Source: Brachypterus glaber
Lineage: Eukaryota; Arthropoda; Insecta; Coleoptera; Kateretidae
Assembly: GCA_958510825.1 (NCBI GenBank)
Contig: OY294045.1
Coordinates: 6,189,916 to 6,253,915 of the forward strand
Direction of reading: 5' to 3'
DNA: 64,000 nucleotides
The notes under the pieces were generated by a model. That model was not told the origin of the DNA, did no database searches, and worked only from the letters and a program-made list of their open reading frames with translations. Shown here one piece after another: positions 55,075 to 64,000 of the stretch (the first letter of the stretch is position 1; the number at the start of each line of letters is the position of its first letter). Position numbers and translations under genes: made by a program.

Positions 55075-55359
55075 TTTTTTTTTGCCGAGGGTATAAAAGT
55101 TATAATTTTAAACTAACAAAAGTTGTGAATTTCTACCAATGACTTAAATAAATTTTTTAGCTCTCCCATAGAAGCTCCTTCGCCATATATAATTCATATC
55201 AAACCACTTACTATTTCGAAGCTATGCCTAGGCACGGGTGTTTCTCCCACTCATCTAAATTCATTGACTAAATTTTGGATATGTTATAGTTTCTAAAAAT
55301 ACGTACAGCCTTTGAATGAATTTTGGTAAAACTTGCGTTACGTAATATATGAAAGCCTC
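55075..55359. other. No gene seen
   Basis: Nothing supportable. Confidence 0.4.
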
Positions 55360-56054
55360 TACACTGAGATAAATCTTTACATCCACGTGCATGGGTAATT
55401 TACTTGCAGCTGCTGCTGATGTGAATTTACACTCAAAGCGTTAATATAAATGCGGTGTGTATTATATTTTTACATCCAGTGTGTAAAGTTTACACACTGG
55501 ATACAGAAAACATACACAAGTCTTAACAACTCAAAATTTGCATGCCAGTGTTACCGCCTAAATAAGTAAAATATTATAAAATGTATGATTTAAGGATATT
55601 GTATTAATCACACTTTTTAAATATTTACTTTTAATCAACACTTACCAATTATTTCTTTGAAAAATCTAGCACACACAAAATTATACGTACGCTCTTACAA
55701 ACGTAAACAATTATAATAGTCGACAGCCACCAGACTCGATGAAGCAGGGATACTGGCTTCTCGAGTCATGTGACTAGCTTTACGCCCGCGATTGGCTGGC
55801 TTGTACATCAGAAGTGTGGTTTTTACACTTCGGGTGTATTGTTGCTAAAGGTATGTTTATAAAAATAAACTTTCTTGAGCTCCGAGTGTATTGTTGCAGA
55901 AGGTATGGATGTAAAAATACAGACTCTAGGTCAAAATCACCTCACGTGTGTAGTGTCACATCAATGTTGATGTACATTTATATAAAGGTGTAAAATTTAC
56001 ACATTTATAGTGTATTTTTTTACACCTTTTCAATGTAATTTCTTTCAGTGTAAG
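55360..56054. mobile_element. Inverted-repeat element with TACACTGA ends
   Basis: CTACACTGAGATAAATCTTT at the left is mirrored by the complement of AATGTAATTTCTTTCAGTGT at the right. The phrase TTTACAC/GTGTAAA recurs throughout, with an inner palindrome CCAGTGTGTAAAGTTTACAC. It ends 217 bases past the cytochrome c stop codon. No coding frame. Confidence 0.55.
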
Positions 56055-56269
56055 AATACTCCCAAAAATCAATACAAATATCCATAAGTGGATACAATGG
56101 AGCGGAAGGGGTTAATTTAAGTTTTTTAATTTTTTAGTCGATATCTCAACGCGTTTAAAAGTTAAAAGATGGGGTGACTATGTATAAAAACAAGAACAAG
56201 GTATACAATAAAAAAATCAGTCTAATATTTCTAATTAGAAATTAAATACATAAAAATACAAACACATTC

Positions 56270-56275
56270 TTTATT
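56270..56275 (-). promoter_or_regulatory. Polyadenylation signal AATAAA overlapping the stop codon
   Basis: AATAAA on the minus strand contains the TAA stop of cytochrome c. No other AATAAA occurs in the next 60 bases, so it is the likely signal. Confidence 0.5.
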
Positions 56276-56582
56276 TTGTAGCTTCTTTTAAGTATGCGAT
56301 TAAATCTTCTCTATCTTTGGGCTTTTTGAGTCCAGCAAATACCATCTTAGTCCCGGGAATATACTTTTTTGGATCTTCTAAATACGTATTTAATGTTGAC
56401 TCATTCCACGTTATTCCCTTATTTTTATTCGCTTCTGTGTAGGTAAATCCAGCCGCTTGTCCCGTTTGTCTGTTTATTATACCATTTAAATTTGGGCCCG
56501 TTTTATGTTTTCCGCCCTTTTCAACTGTATGGCACTGGGAACAAGCCTTTTGGAATATTTTTTTGCCATTTTCTGCGCTCAT
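56271..56582 (-). CDS. Cytochrome c, complete and intronless
   Basis: A 103-residue soluble haem protein of the mitochondrial intermembrane space that carries electrons from complex III to cytochrome oxidase and can trigger apoptosome assembly. Visible: haem motif CSQCH (Cys14, Cys17, His18), Arg38, Tyr48, Asn52, Trp59, Tyr67, the YIPGTKM loop with axial ligand Met80, and the C-terminal helix. No targeting peptide, as expected. Start: an ATG after CAAACC, and the reading begins in the family at this point. The N-terminus [10 protein letters not shown] lacks the four- or five-residue extension of the usual insect somatic protein and recalls the AENGKKIF start of Drosophila's Cyt-c-d paralogue. 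The stop TAA lies inside an AATAAA, so the 3' UTR must be very short. No poly(A) tract or duplication marks a recent retrocopy. MITEs lie 217 bases on either side. Confidence 0.95.
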   Translation of the reverse strand: MSAENGKKIFQKACSQCHTVEKGGKHKTGPNLNGIINRQTGQAAGFTYTEANKNKGITWNESTLNTYLEDPKKYIPGTKMVFAGLKKPKDREDLIAYLKEATK

Positions 56583-56799
56583 GGTTTGGTCACGAGAAAA
56601 TTTCGTTTAACGTCAAAATTTTAAATGTCAAAAATGATCATACCAACTTTAAAATTCGAAGTTTTTAATTTTCAACAATTTTTAACAATTTTTATATTTT
56701 TTGTCCATTTCTGTAGGTACAAAACGCTGATTTTCTCTACGCGCAAAAACAGTATGTTTAAACGAGCAACACTGTTTTTCGTATATGGTTAATTTAAAC
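56583..56799 (-). promoter_or_regulatory. Probable cytochrome c 5' region
   Basis: 217 bases between the start codon and an upstream transposon end. It contains TTTGACATTTAAAATTTTGA and TGATCATTTTTGACA just before the gene and no obvious TATA box. The promoter and 5' UTR presumably lie here, unless a 5' intron extends across the transposon. Confidence 0.4.
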
Positions 56800-57712
56800 A
56801 TAGTAGAGGAAATGCGCCTAATTTCGGATGGTTTCCAAATTTTGGATAGTAGTGTATTTAAGATCCTGTCTGCAAAGGTAAACAGAAACCTACTTTTATG
56901 TGAAGCCAAAAGTCAAACTAAATCCGTCCTGTAATATGATAACGGTAGAGCTTCTCCCCTTTAAATGGCAGCACAAATCGTTTATATTGCAAATGGCAGT
57001 TTTGTGCTCAGTTGCATTATTATGCTTGTTTATTTTATAAATAATCGTTATAAAAGTTCGTGATTCTGTCTTGGGTAAGTTATGATGTTAGTTAAGTTGA
57101 TCCACTATTCATAATTAAGCAATTTGAAAACGTAAACATTCTACAAATTTCTAATCTAAAAAGCAGAAAGTTGCCTAATTTCGGATAGACCATTTTTGTG
57201 CATTTGATTTCCAATTTCGGATATCCGCAAGGTAATTATTATTCAGGATAACCAACCATTAATTATTTTTTTTATAATAATACAACAAACTAAGATAAAC
57301 AATTTTGAAAAAACGAAAATTACCTAAGATACTAAGATATTCGAAATTGGGAATCTAAAATTATAGTTCCTATAGTATTTCGTAGAAAATCGCTTAATGA
57401 TTAAATTACGTGTTAAATGATAAGGAATAACAAGAAACACAAGCAATGGGATCCAGATCTACTCTTGAAAAAATTTTTTCGGATATGTCCGAAATTAGGA
57501 GCCCTTTTTCAAATGCACAAAAATGCGCTGATTTTTTTTAACCCTGTTTTTTGGAAAAAATAAACTGTAATAAAATTGCTTTTATAATAAATCATGGTTC
57601 GCTATAATAAGTTGTATCTGGTTATATAAAAAAAATATCAAAAAGTAATACCGAGTATTAAATATTGAATACATTGTAAATGGTATCCGAAATTAGGCGA
57701 CTTTCCTCTATA
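56800..57712. mobile_element. Inverted-repeat element with GCCTAATTTCGGAT ends
   Basis: TAGTAGAGGAAATGCGCCTA with ATTTCGGAT at the left is mirrored by ATCCGAAATTAGGCGACTTT with CCTCTATA at the right. Partial tips (CTAATTTCGGAT, CCAATTTCGGATAT, CCGAAATTAGGA) recur inside at 57177, 57222 and 57488. 0.9 kb, no transposase frame. It sits immediately upstream of cytochrome c. Confidence 0.65.
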
Positions 57713-57794
57713 GTTAATCCAACATTCATCTTTGAATTTTATTTAAAAGTTGGAGGAAATGGATGTGTAATTTTATATACGTATGGGAGCGTGT

Positions 57795-58220
57795 ACACGG
57801 AAAAAAAAATTATAGCTAGGAGCGCTATAACACACATACCAAGCAAATTATAATCGCTTATTATATAAATACAAGGCTTTCTCTTACAATTATGGCAGTC
57901 AGTGTAAAAATTTATATGAAATACTTTAATTGTTTAGTGAATAATAAAATATAACAAATAGTCTGGCATTTATAGCTTAAATAGATTTAATTATTGTCCG
58001 TGCTAATAATTTTTATAATATAATAAAATTTCTGTAAATTTATAATAGTGCCTGTAATAAATATAATCGTGTCTGTAATATATATAATCGTTTCCAATTT
58101 ATTTTTAACATTATTAGTTATTGGGTCCCTTATAATCTATAGCTTAAATCACTATAATTTGCCACTGTTACCAAATATCTTATAATGTATAGCGCAGAGC
58201 CCACTAATTTCTTTCCGTGT
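57795..58220 (+). mobile_element. 426-bp MITE, copy 2
   Basis: Same length, ends (ACACGGAAA and TTTCCGTGT) and orientation as 12134-12559, with about four differences. Flanks do not show a clear duplication here. Confidence 0.75.
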
Positions 58221-58418
58221 ATTTTTAATTTTTTAGATATTTTTTAAGATAAGATATTAACTTCAAATATGAAATACTTAAAAAGGAAACTTAAGCTATA
58301 GATATATCTTCTGGCATATAATTAATAAATTTATTTTTTACAATGTGGTCAGGGGGCATACGGTTGGGGATTTTTTTAATTGAAATGGAGTATTTTGATG
58401 CATCATTTTAAACAAACA

Positions 58419-58820
58419 ATAGAGCTCTCTACAACTAGAATAATGAAACAAAAGACGTCTACCCTATCTCTATCTCATTTGTGCTACACTTTCCAGCCAA
58501 CCAAATAAATACTGTATTTGTTTTTCATACAACAAATACAGTATTTATTTGGTTGGCCGGAAAGTGTAGCAGTGAGCGAACATAGCTAATGTGAATCTGT
58601 AGAATAAGATAATTCTACTAAAATTGAGATGGCGCCAGTAATTTCTTTAATAAAAATAAATAGTTACACTTTTCGCCCGGCCAAGTAAATATTGTATTTG
58701 TTCAACAAAGAACAAATATAGAATTTGTTTGGTTGGGTGGAAGTGGGAGTGTATGTATGTCTTCTATCCTTTTTGGGTAGAACTTTTGTCCCTGTTTAAT
58801 CTAACGGGATAAATCTCCAT
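58419..58820 (+). mobile_element. 390-bp MITE with two internal hairpins, copy 2
   Basis: Inverted counterpart of 37050-37436, bounded by ATAGAGCTCTCTAC and GATAAATCTCCAT. Both inner palindromes (AAATAAATACTGTATTTGTT type and AACAAATATAGAATTTGTTT type) are present. Confidence 0.65.
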
Positions 58821-60354
58821 TTCTATTCGAAGATGTTTATTTTTCTCTTTTTTTTTGCTAGAAATAGGATTTTTTAAGATATTTTTTAAAAATTATTATT
58901 TATATCATTAAAAATTGGTTTAAAAGTATAATTTACGTTTTTTTTTATCATGAAAATAATCTTTATATAACTTTTTTTTTAATTTTTATAACAAATATTT
59001 GACGATAACAATTTTTAACCCCTCATGTCTAAAACAATAAAAAATATATGGTCAAATAGAGAACTTTATGAGTTTTTAAGCGATATAGAACTGGTATAAT
59101 ATATATCTCAAGGCACTTCAGTGTTGAGTGCGTATTAACAAAACTCAGCCCTGCCCACATTTTTTTATTATTTTTTAAAATAAAAAGAATGCTTTTTAAT
59201 CTGACCCAATTATACTAGAGTTAAGTTAATACGCACTCAAGGCTGTGTTGCCTCATAGGACACCCATTTCATTTAAAACATGCCTATGCCCCCTGTCCAT
59301 ACTTCAAAAGCTAAAAATATCAAATATATGTAAAATATAGTTGTTTTATTTATGTGTTTTAAATTTGAAGTCCTTATCTCAACTCGTTCAAAAGTTGAGA
59401 GGAAGGAAGGAGTCACTCCATTAAGTGTTAATTACGACCGTAAAATTTACACCATATATTTCAAATTTTATGGGAGTTAATTTTGACCCTATAAAAATAA
59501 AATTATACATCTAAAAAAAAGTATTCCATACATAAATAAAATGTAACTTCGCGTCGTAAGATAACACTAAGCAACAAATCTGAACTTTATTTTGCCCCTA
59601 TTGGAAAGTAAATTTTTCTTACTAACTCGAGGGGGTAGAAAAGGAATTTGACCTTGGAAAAATTTCAGCACCTAAAATTTTTGAAATATAAGTCCAGGAA
59701 ATAATGACGTTTTTTTTTCAAAATCTTAAAAAAAGAGTAGGATTTTGAAAATTTTAGAGTATATTAAAAAAAATACGAGGAACTCAAAAATATATATGCA
59801 AAGGACCTACTGTCAGAGTAAGTACGCGAAAAAAAAAATAAAAAGCTTAAAATGAAAGTACAGAGTTAATTGCTCTTTTGTGACAAAACTATTAATCTAT
59901 ATAAAAATTGTATAGGACTTAATTTGTAGATTATAAAATTCTCTACAAAAATATTTATACAAATATTTCTTTATTTTAACTTGTTCGTAAAAAGAAAATA
60001 AATGAAAAAGAAACAAAATTAAAGTAAACAGTGTAAACTTTTTTCCCGAGTCCAAAAAATATATTTTTCTTATCAATTTAAAGGCGCAGAATCCAAATTT
60101 GACCTTAAAAAAAATCCAACTTGTCTTATTTTTTAAATTTTAGTACAGGCAATTATGCCAATTTAAAAATAATTTATAAAACAAAATACTGTGTATTTTT
60201 TTTGTTTTTTAATGGTATCATACAAATGTTACTTTATTACATAAGAACCATATTACGTAATATTTTTTTAGTTATTTTTTTACCCCTTAGTAAAGGTTTT
60301 TGACAATTTTTAGCATGAGTACGTGGCGATAAGCTTGTCCCCTCATGCAACCTT
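58821..60354. other. AT-rich, no gene seen
   Basis: Long A/T runs. TTGAGTGCGTATTAAC and GTTAATACGCACTCAA at 59124 and 59224 are a local inverted repeat of about 115 bp span. No supportable gene. Confidence 0.4.
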
Positions 60355-60700
60355 CTCCTTACCCTCCACCCCTACTTAGTTTAGTCACATTATCCATTTT
60401 TTTTAAATGTTTTTTTTCATAATATCCCTATTTATTCTACCTATGAATTTAAAGTTTCCATGTTTTAAGTTGGGTATTTTTTAACTAATATTGAGTCGCC
60501 GAATCTAAATTTGTCCTCGGAATATTTTTATATTTAGAATAAAAGAGGGATAAAATAATGATTTTTTAACATTTTTATCTCATTTTTCTCAGAAAACTTA
60601 GGTAATAGAAATATTCTGAGGCCAGATTTGGTTTCAGCGACCCAAAATTAGTTAAAAACATATGACTCCAATCAGGGCAAGAAACCGTGTTGCCCAGTGT
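60355..60700 (+). repeat. Dispersed 350-bp repeat, copy 2
   Basis: Direct match to 1519-1872, ending at the same phrase (GAAACCGTGTTGCC.AGTGT). Confidence 0.6.
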
Positions 60701-61248
60701 AATCTGTCAACAACAGGACTTTGCGTGATCAGAACAGACACAGAGCTTTTTTATGGAATAACATTTTTAAAAACTAAAACAAAAGTAGTGTAAATAGTAA
60801 CCTGATCTATGATTAAATTAGGAAATGAAATAAAGGTAAATGATATGGTTAAAAAATAAATTTTGTTTATTTAACTTTTGCACAGTTATTTGTACAAATA
60901 CAAAATCAAAAAAATCTATCACAATGTTTGAAGGACCAAATAAAATTAAGCACCTACAATCTATTTACAATATCTAAATATTACATTACAAATTTCAGTG
61001 ATAAAAAAAATTACAACAAAAGAGTAAAAATAATACAATAGGTAATAGACAAATCAAAACTTAAAACTGACAATAAAAAAAACATGAAGCAAAACCAAAA
61101 ATATTTACAGAAGTTAGTAACACATTATATTTAGTATAAAAAAATTATTTCCAAGGCAAAATGCTATCTTTTAGACGAAATATATTATTTTTATTAATTG
61201 AATAATTTCTTAGAAATTTTCATTCAACATTCTTCTGTTAACAAAAAA
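60701..61248 (-). other. Probable 3' UTR of the gene at 61249-62217, otherwise no gene
   Basis: AT-rich sequence directly after the stop codon at 61249. AATAAA-type signals occur on the minus strand (complement TTTATT near 61188 and 60868). The transcript end is not fixed. Confidence 0.3.
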
Positions 61249-61340
61249 TTAACAGGCGCAGTCGCAGGAGCAACGTTTTACCCTTTTTTGACTTTTGGGC
61301 AGAAGGGCATCCACGGATCTGACAGACCTTGGCTGGACAA
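61249..61340 (-). CDS. Last exon of an unrecognised gene, Cys-rich basic tail
   Basis: Begins after an acceptor TATATTTTCAG and ends at TAA. Joined to the exon at 61945-62217 the phase matches exactly (T plus TT gives Phe) and the frame reads FVQPRSVRSVDALLPKSQ, then KRVKRCSCDCAC. A polybasic stretch followed by four cysteines at the very C-terminus suggests either lipid attachment at the membrane or metal binding; a furin-type RVKR site is a third reading. These are inferences. Other frames are open too (one runs past this stop), but only this one agrees with the upstream donor. Confidence 0.55.
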
Positions 61341-61588
61341 CTGAAAATATAAATATAAATTAAAATACACTAAGAAAAATTAGGTTAAGTTGCGAAAAAT
61401 ACTTGGTCGTAAAAAACGAACAAGGATCATGGCATAACTAACTTAGCTTGTTTGTATGGTTAGTTCTTTTTTAGTAGTATTACCAACGAAACACGAAATT
61501 ATTTAGCAAATAAATAAATGTATGTAAATCTATTTTTTTTTGTATTTTAGTAATGCATTATTTGTATCTTTGAGTTATTTTAATTAGT

Positions 61589-61660
61589 ATACAGGGTGTT
61601 TGGTAGAGAGTATGACAAACTTTGCAGGGTGATAGATTAGGTCATTTCCAAATACATATA
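61589..61660 (+). repeat. Element tip in intron (CAGGGTGTTTGG)
   Basis: TATACAGGGTGTTTGGTAGA followed by CAGGGTGATAGA resembles a left end of the CAGGGTG family. No partner end found. It lies in the intron between the two downstream exons. Confidence 0.4.
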
Positions 61661-61944
61661 TCCAAGTACAAAAAATAAAAATAAAATAAAAATAAAACTA
61701 AAATAAAAAATCAAAATTAAAAAAATATATATCGCAACGGTTTCAGCCCTCTAGCCCCACGTCCTAAACATATTAATGTTAATATAGCTGGGACAAAATA
61801 ATGAAATAAAAATGGTCACCAGTTCTTAGACTATTTCCTACTTTTGGTACTAAATCTATTGTTTATTTTTTTAATTTAAAATTTTCTAAACTTTAAATGT
61901 GAATTTTAGAAAGTCCAAAAGCTTTTTAAAATGCAGATACTCAC

Positions 61945-62217
61945 AATGTGGCCTATTTTCCTCGGAAGCAGCAGCTTGGGGTTCCTGTTCCTGTTGCATC
62001 ATGGGTACTGGGATGTGGACAGGAAGTCTCCTGGCATAGGTTTGTCTTCCATTCATTTCTTGGGGAGAAGTTCTTTGTTCCTGGATGACTTGCATGTCCT
62101 GGGGTTGTTCGTCGGATTCTGGGTCTTGCTCGGACACTACTACGATGCCTTCGCGGTTTGGTAATCTATTGAGTTGGGTTAGGACTTCTTCTGGGATTGG
62201 TAGTCTTGACATCATAC
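61945..62217 (-). CDS. Internal exon of an unrecognised gene
   Basis: Bounded by a good acceptor (TTCTCTTATACTAG then GT) and a strong donor (ATT|GTGAGTAT). Encodes two methionines and then SRLPIPEEVLTQLNRLPNRE, an acidic Gln/Glu-rich middle (EQDPESDEQPQDMQVIQEQ), PVHIPVPMMQQEQEP and ENRPH before the donor. The composition (Pro, Gln, Glu) and lack of hydrophobic segments suggest an unstructured cytosolic or nuclear region; no signal peptide. Translation may start at the first ATG here (121 residues with the last exon), or the frame may continue upstream, because the exon opens with two bases (GT) that need one from an earlier exon. Family not recognised. Confidence 0.55.
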
Positions 62218-62293
62218 CTAGTATAAGAGAATAAAATTATTAGTAATAATAAATATCTTTTATTCACAAGCATACAGAAAAACGTCCTATATA

Positions 62294-62932
62294 CAGGATG
62301 TCCAGTAAATGATCTCATTAATTTTAAGGAAAAATATGAAAAAAAGTTCCTATAAACATATGTCTAAAAATGCGTACTAACTGAGCTAAGCCCCTTTGAA
62401 AGTGGATAAAAAATTCGGTTTTATTTAATAACTCAGGAACGCTTTGAGGTACAGAAACGAGGTTTTGAATGTAAACTAACCTTAATAAGGCCCATCTTCG
62501 TATGATATCTTCATTTACTTATTTAAAACAGGGGTGTGCGAAACTGGGGGGCTTTATTAGTTTTTTGTGCCAAACTTTTTTCTGTGTAACTTTTTGTAAT
62601 TTTATTTTTGAAATATGATTCCTTAGGTCAAAATACATAAAAAAGGTACTCTTATTGTAATACTGTCGGATTAACTATTTCGAGAAAAATTAATTTGAAG
62701 GTGAAATTTTACGGTTTGCACCCCTTAAGGGTTTAGAGATAATGATTAAAAACCATTTATGGACCAATCTTTATAAGAATAAACCATAGAAAAAATGTTA
62801 TCTCTCTTTGGTTTATTTAAATCAACTCCAATATGAGTAAGGATCAAGAATTTCTTAACTTTATAAGAATATTTTCATACTTTTGCATGCAAAATCACTC
62901 CTTTTTAGTTTCTTTATTTATGAAACACCCTG
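62294..62932. mobile_element. CAGGGTG-family element in intron
   Basis: Starts CAGGATGTCC after TA and ends GAAACACCCTG. The interior matches the left half of 3611-4897 (AATAAGGCCCATCTTCGTAT, GGGGTGTGCGAAAC). The right half has diverged or been replaced after about 62720. It lies between the possible first exon and the internal exon. Confidence 0.6.
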
Positions 62933-63713
62933 TGTGCGCCCGGACTAATTATATTCGCAAATTTTTAATAGTGTAGCTCTCTAAATTAATTTAAAAAGTG
63001 ACTAATTAAAAATAGGAAAGGATATAAACATTATTGACCATAAAATATTTAATTATTTAAAATAATTTATAGCAGAAAGCTTATTTTAACTTTTAATCGT
63101 TCTTAAATAATACTTTAAATATAAAGTCTAATTAAAACTCCACAAAAAAAAACTTAACTGCTTTAGTCAAAGAAAAATAATATAAATTTTAAGTTTGACT
63201 TCTTAGTTTATTATAATATTTTTTTGGAAGGAGAAAGAAAAATTTTGTTATGAAAGTATGAACGCCTGCTTTTAACAGGTTGCATTATAACACAGCATAT
63301 TAATAAGAAAAAAATACATTTAAAAAGGTAATAACAAATAAATTCTTTTTTTCACTACCAGCCTAAAACCACATCTTTATTACTGTTCTTTTCATTGGTA
63401 GAAATATTATTTCTCTACCTATGACGTCAGAGGTTCTAAAAATAATGAAATTGCACCATGGTAATTAATGAATTTTTATTCAGCTGTTTTGGCATCTGAC
63501 GTTTCACTTAATTATTAAATCACGTTGCTATTTACAAGTGTCTTTAGGCACCAAATTTATTTATTGCATGATAAATTCAAAAATATTAACTAAATTAAGT
63601 ACCTATATTTAGTACCTATAAAACATGTTTTACAAAAAACACTTCGAAAAGTGAAAATCATTGGTCCATCATATTCACCCATAAACTATACAACCCATAT
63701 ATTACCGTAAGGA
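62933..63713. other. Intronic or intergenic AT-rich DNA, no gene seen
   Basis: Nothing supportable. Confidence 0.35.
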
Positions 63714-63842
63714 TCATAGATTACTAGAGGTACAACCCCCATATATTGATTTTTGAGGCAATAGATTCTCCCTCACAGTTTTCGCCTGTCCCCTTATTTC
63801 TGGAGGAGTACCAGAATCATCACTTTGCATTTCACTTTCCAT
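63714..63842 (-). CDS. Possible first exon, recombinase-like N-terminus
   Basis: ATG at 63842 preceded by TATATAAAA. The frame reads MESEMQSDDSGTPPEIRGQA, then KTVRENLLPQKS, and runs to TGA at 63714. The ENLLPQKS phrase after a short acidic leader resembles, from memory, the N-terminal core-binding part of a large insect family of tyrosine-recombinase-like proteins in which LLPxKS is followed by a Tyr-rich helix. Here the similarity stops at that point. A weak donor after GGGG (63737) would give the phase needed to join the exon at 62217. Otherwise the 42-residue frame is a stand-alone remnant. The 5' flank has no further coding sequence in this window. Confidence 0.4.
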   Translation of the reverse strand: MESEMQSDDSGTPPEIRGQAKTVRENLLPQKSIYGGCTSSNL

Positions 63843-64000
63843 TTTTATATATTTTATTACACTTAACCCGGAAACACTTTCTAACTTAATAATTTTAGCA
63901 GATCACCAGAAAATTTCTGCCAGAAATGTCAAGTTATTCATTTGTTTTTTTAATGGCCGCGAACGGCCAGCGTGATATTTTAAATTTATAAGCGTTTTCA
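63843..64000 (-). promoter_or_regulatory. Possible 5' region of the minus-strand gene
   Basis: 158 bases upstream of the ATG at 63842, less AT-rich than the surroundings. They contain GGCCGTTCGCGGCC-like palindromic sequence at about 63955-63970 and a TATA-like TATATAAAA right at the ATG, too close to act as its TATA box. Tentative. Confidence 0.25.

Noticed and set aside
56682..56909. 75-codon minus-strand frame upstream of cytochrome c
   Set aside because: Spans the boundary of an inverted-repeat element (56800) and has no recognisable content; more likely promoter plus transposon end.

Overview
The window is AT-rich eukaryotic DNA that reads as repeat-dense nuclear DNA of an insect. The evidence is an intronless mitochondrial cytochrome c gene, spliceosomal exon signals on the minus strand, tRNA-derived SINEs, non-LTR retrotransposon 3' fragments and many palindromic DNA-transposon derivatives. 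I cannot fix the order from sequence alone; a large, repeat-rich genome such as a beetle's would fit. No bacterial, organellar or CRISPR features were seen.

Genes. Only two loci look like host genes, both on the minus strand at the right end. Cytochrome c (56271-56582) is complete, intronless and keeps all haem and ligand residues. Between 61249 and 63842 lie exons of an unrecognised gene: two phase-matched exons ending in a polybasic, cysteine-rich tail (RVKRCSCDCAC), and a possible first exon whose peptide recalls the N-terminal part of insect tyrosine-recombinase-like proteins. Two weak exon-like frames (31702-31881 and the GC-rich 48490-48648) are given with low confidence.

Most notable system. 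Three loci (10416-11101, 15373-15516, 17048-17585) carry a tandem repeat of about 330-346 bp. Each unit holds a self-cleaving hammerhead ribozyme motif of type I: CTGAAGA core, GGGC/GCCC stem II, GAAA, short stem III, and GTC cleavage triplet. Stem I is TTGGTA/TACCAA, and one copy shows a compensatory pair change to TTGATA/TATCAA. Two loci are dimers in which transcription would release unit-length RNA. This is the organisation of metazoan retrozymes and of the ribozymes of Penelope-like elements. A 255-bp palindrome at 34641-34895 carries a weaker, unrelated hammerhead-like motif in each arm.

Repeats by region. 1-1000: degenerate tandem repeat with CGCCGCAGGCG hairpins. 3.6-6.0, 13.4-14.5, 35.0 and 62.3 kb: TA-flanked palindromes with CAGGGTG ends. 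8.07-8.96 kb: inverted pair of CGCG-rich minisatellite arms. 12.1 and 57.8 kb: two nearly identical 426-bp elements. 17.7-33.1 kb: five SINEs with a common body but different tRNA-like heads, one in a three-level nest (18990-20302). 22352-23210: hAT-like element with a perfect 8-bp target duplication. 24.4 and 43.4 kb: inverted copies of a composite element flanked by 4-bp duplications. 30.3-31.2 and 48.7-49.8 kb: tandem arrays each ending in an inverted unit; the second has a three-unit higher-order pattern. 30.0, 35.3-36.1 and 36.6-37.5 kb: non-LTR retrotransposon remnants. 39.1 and 45.4 kb: foldback elements. The rest is AT-rich sequence without a supportable gene.
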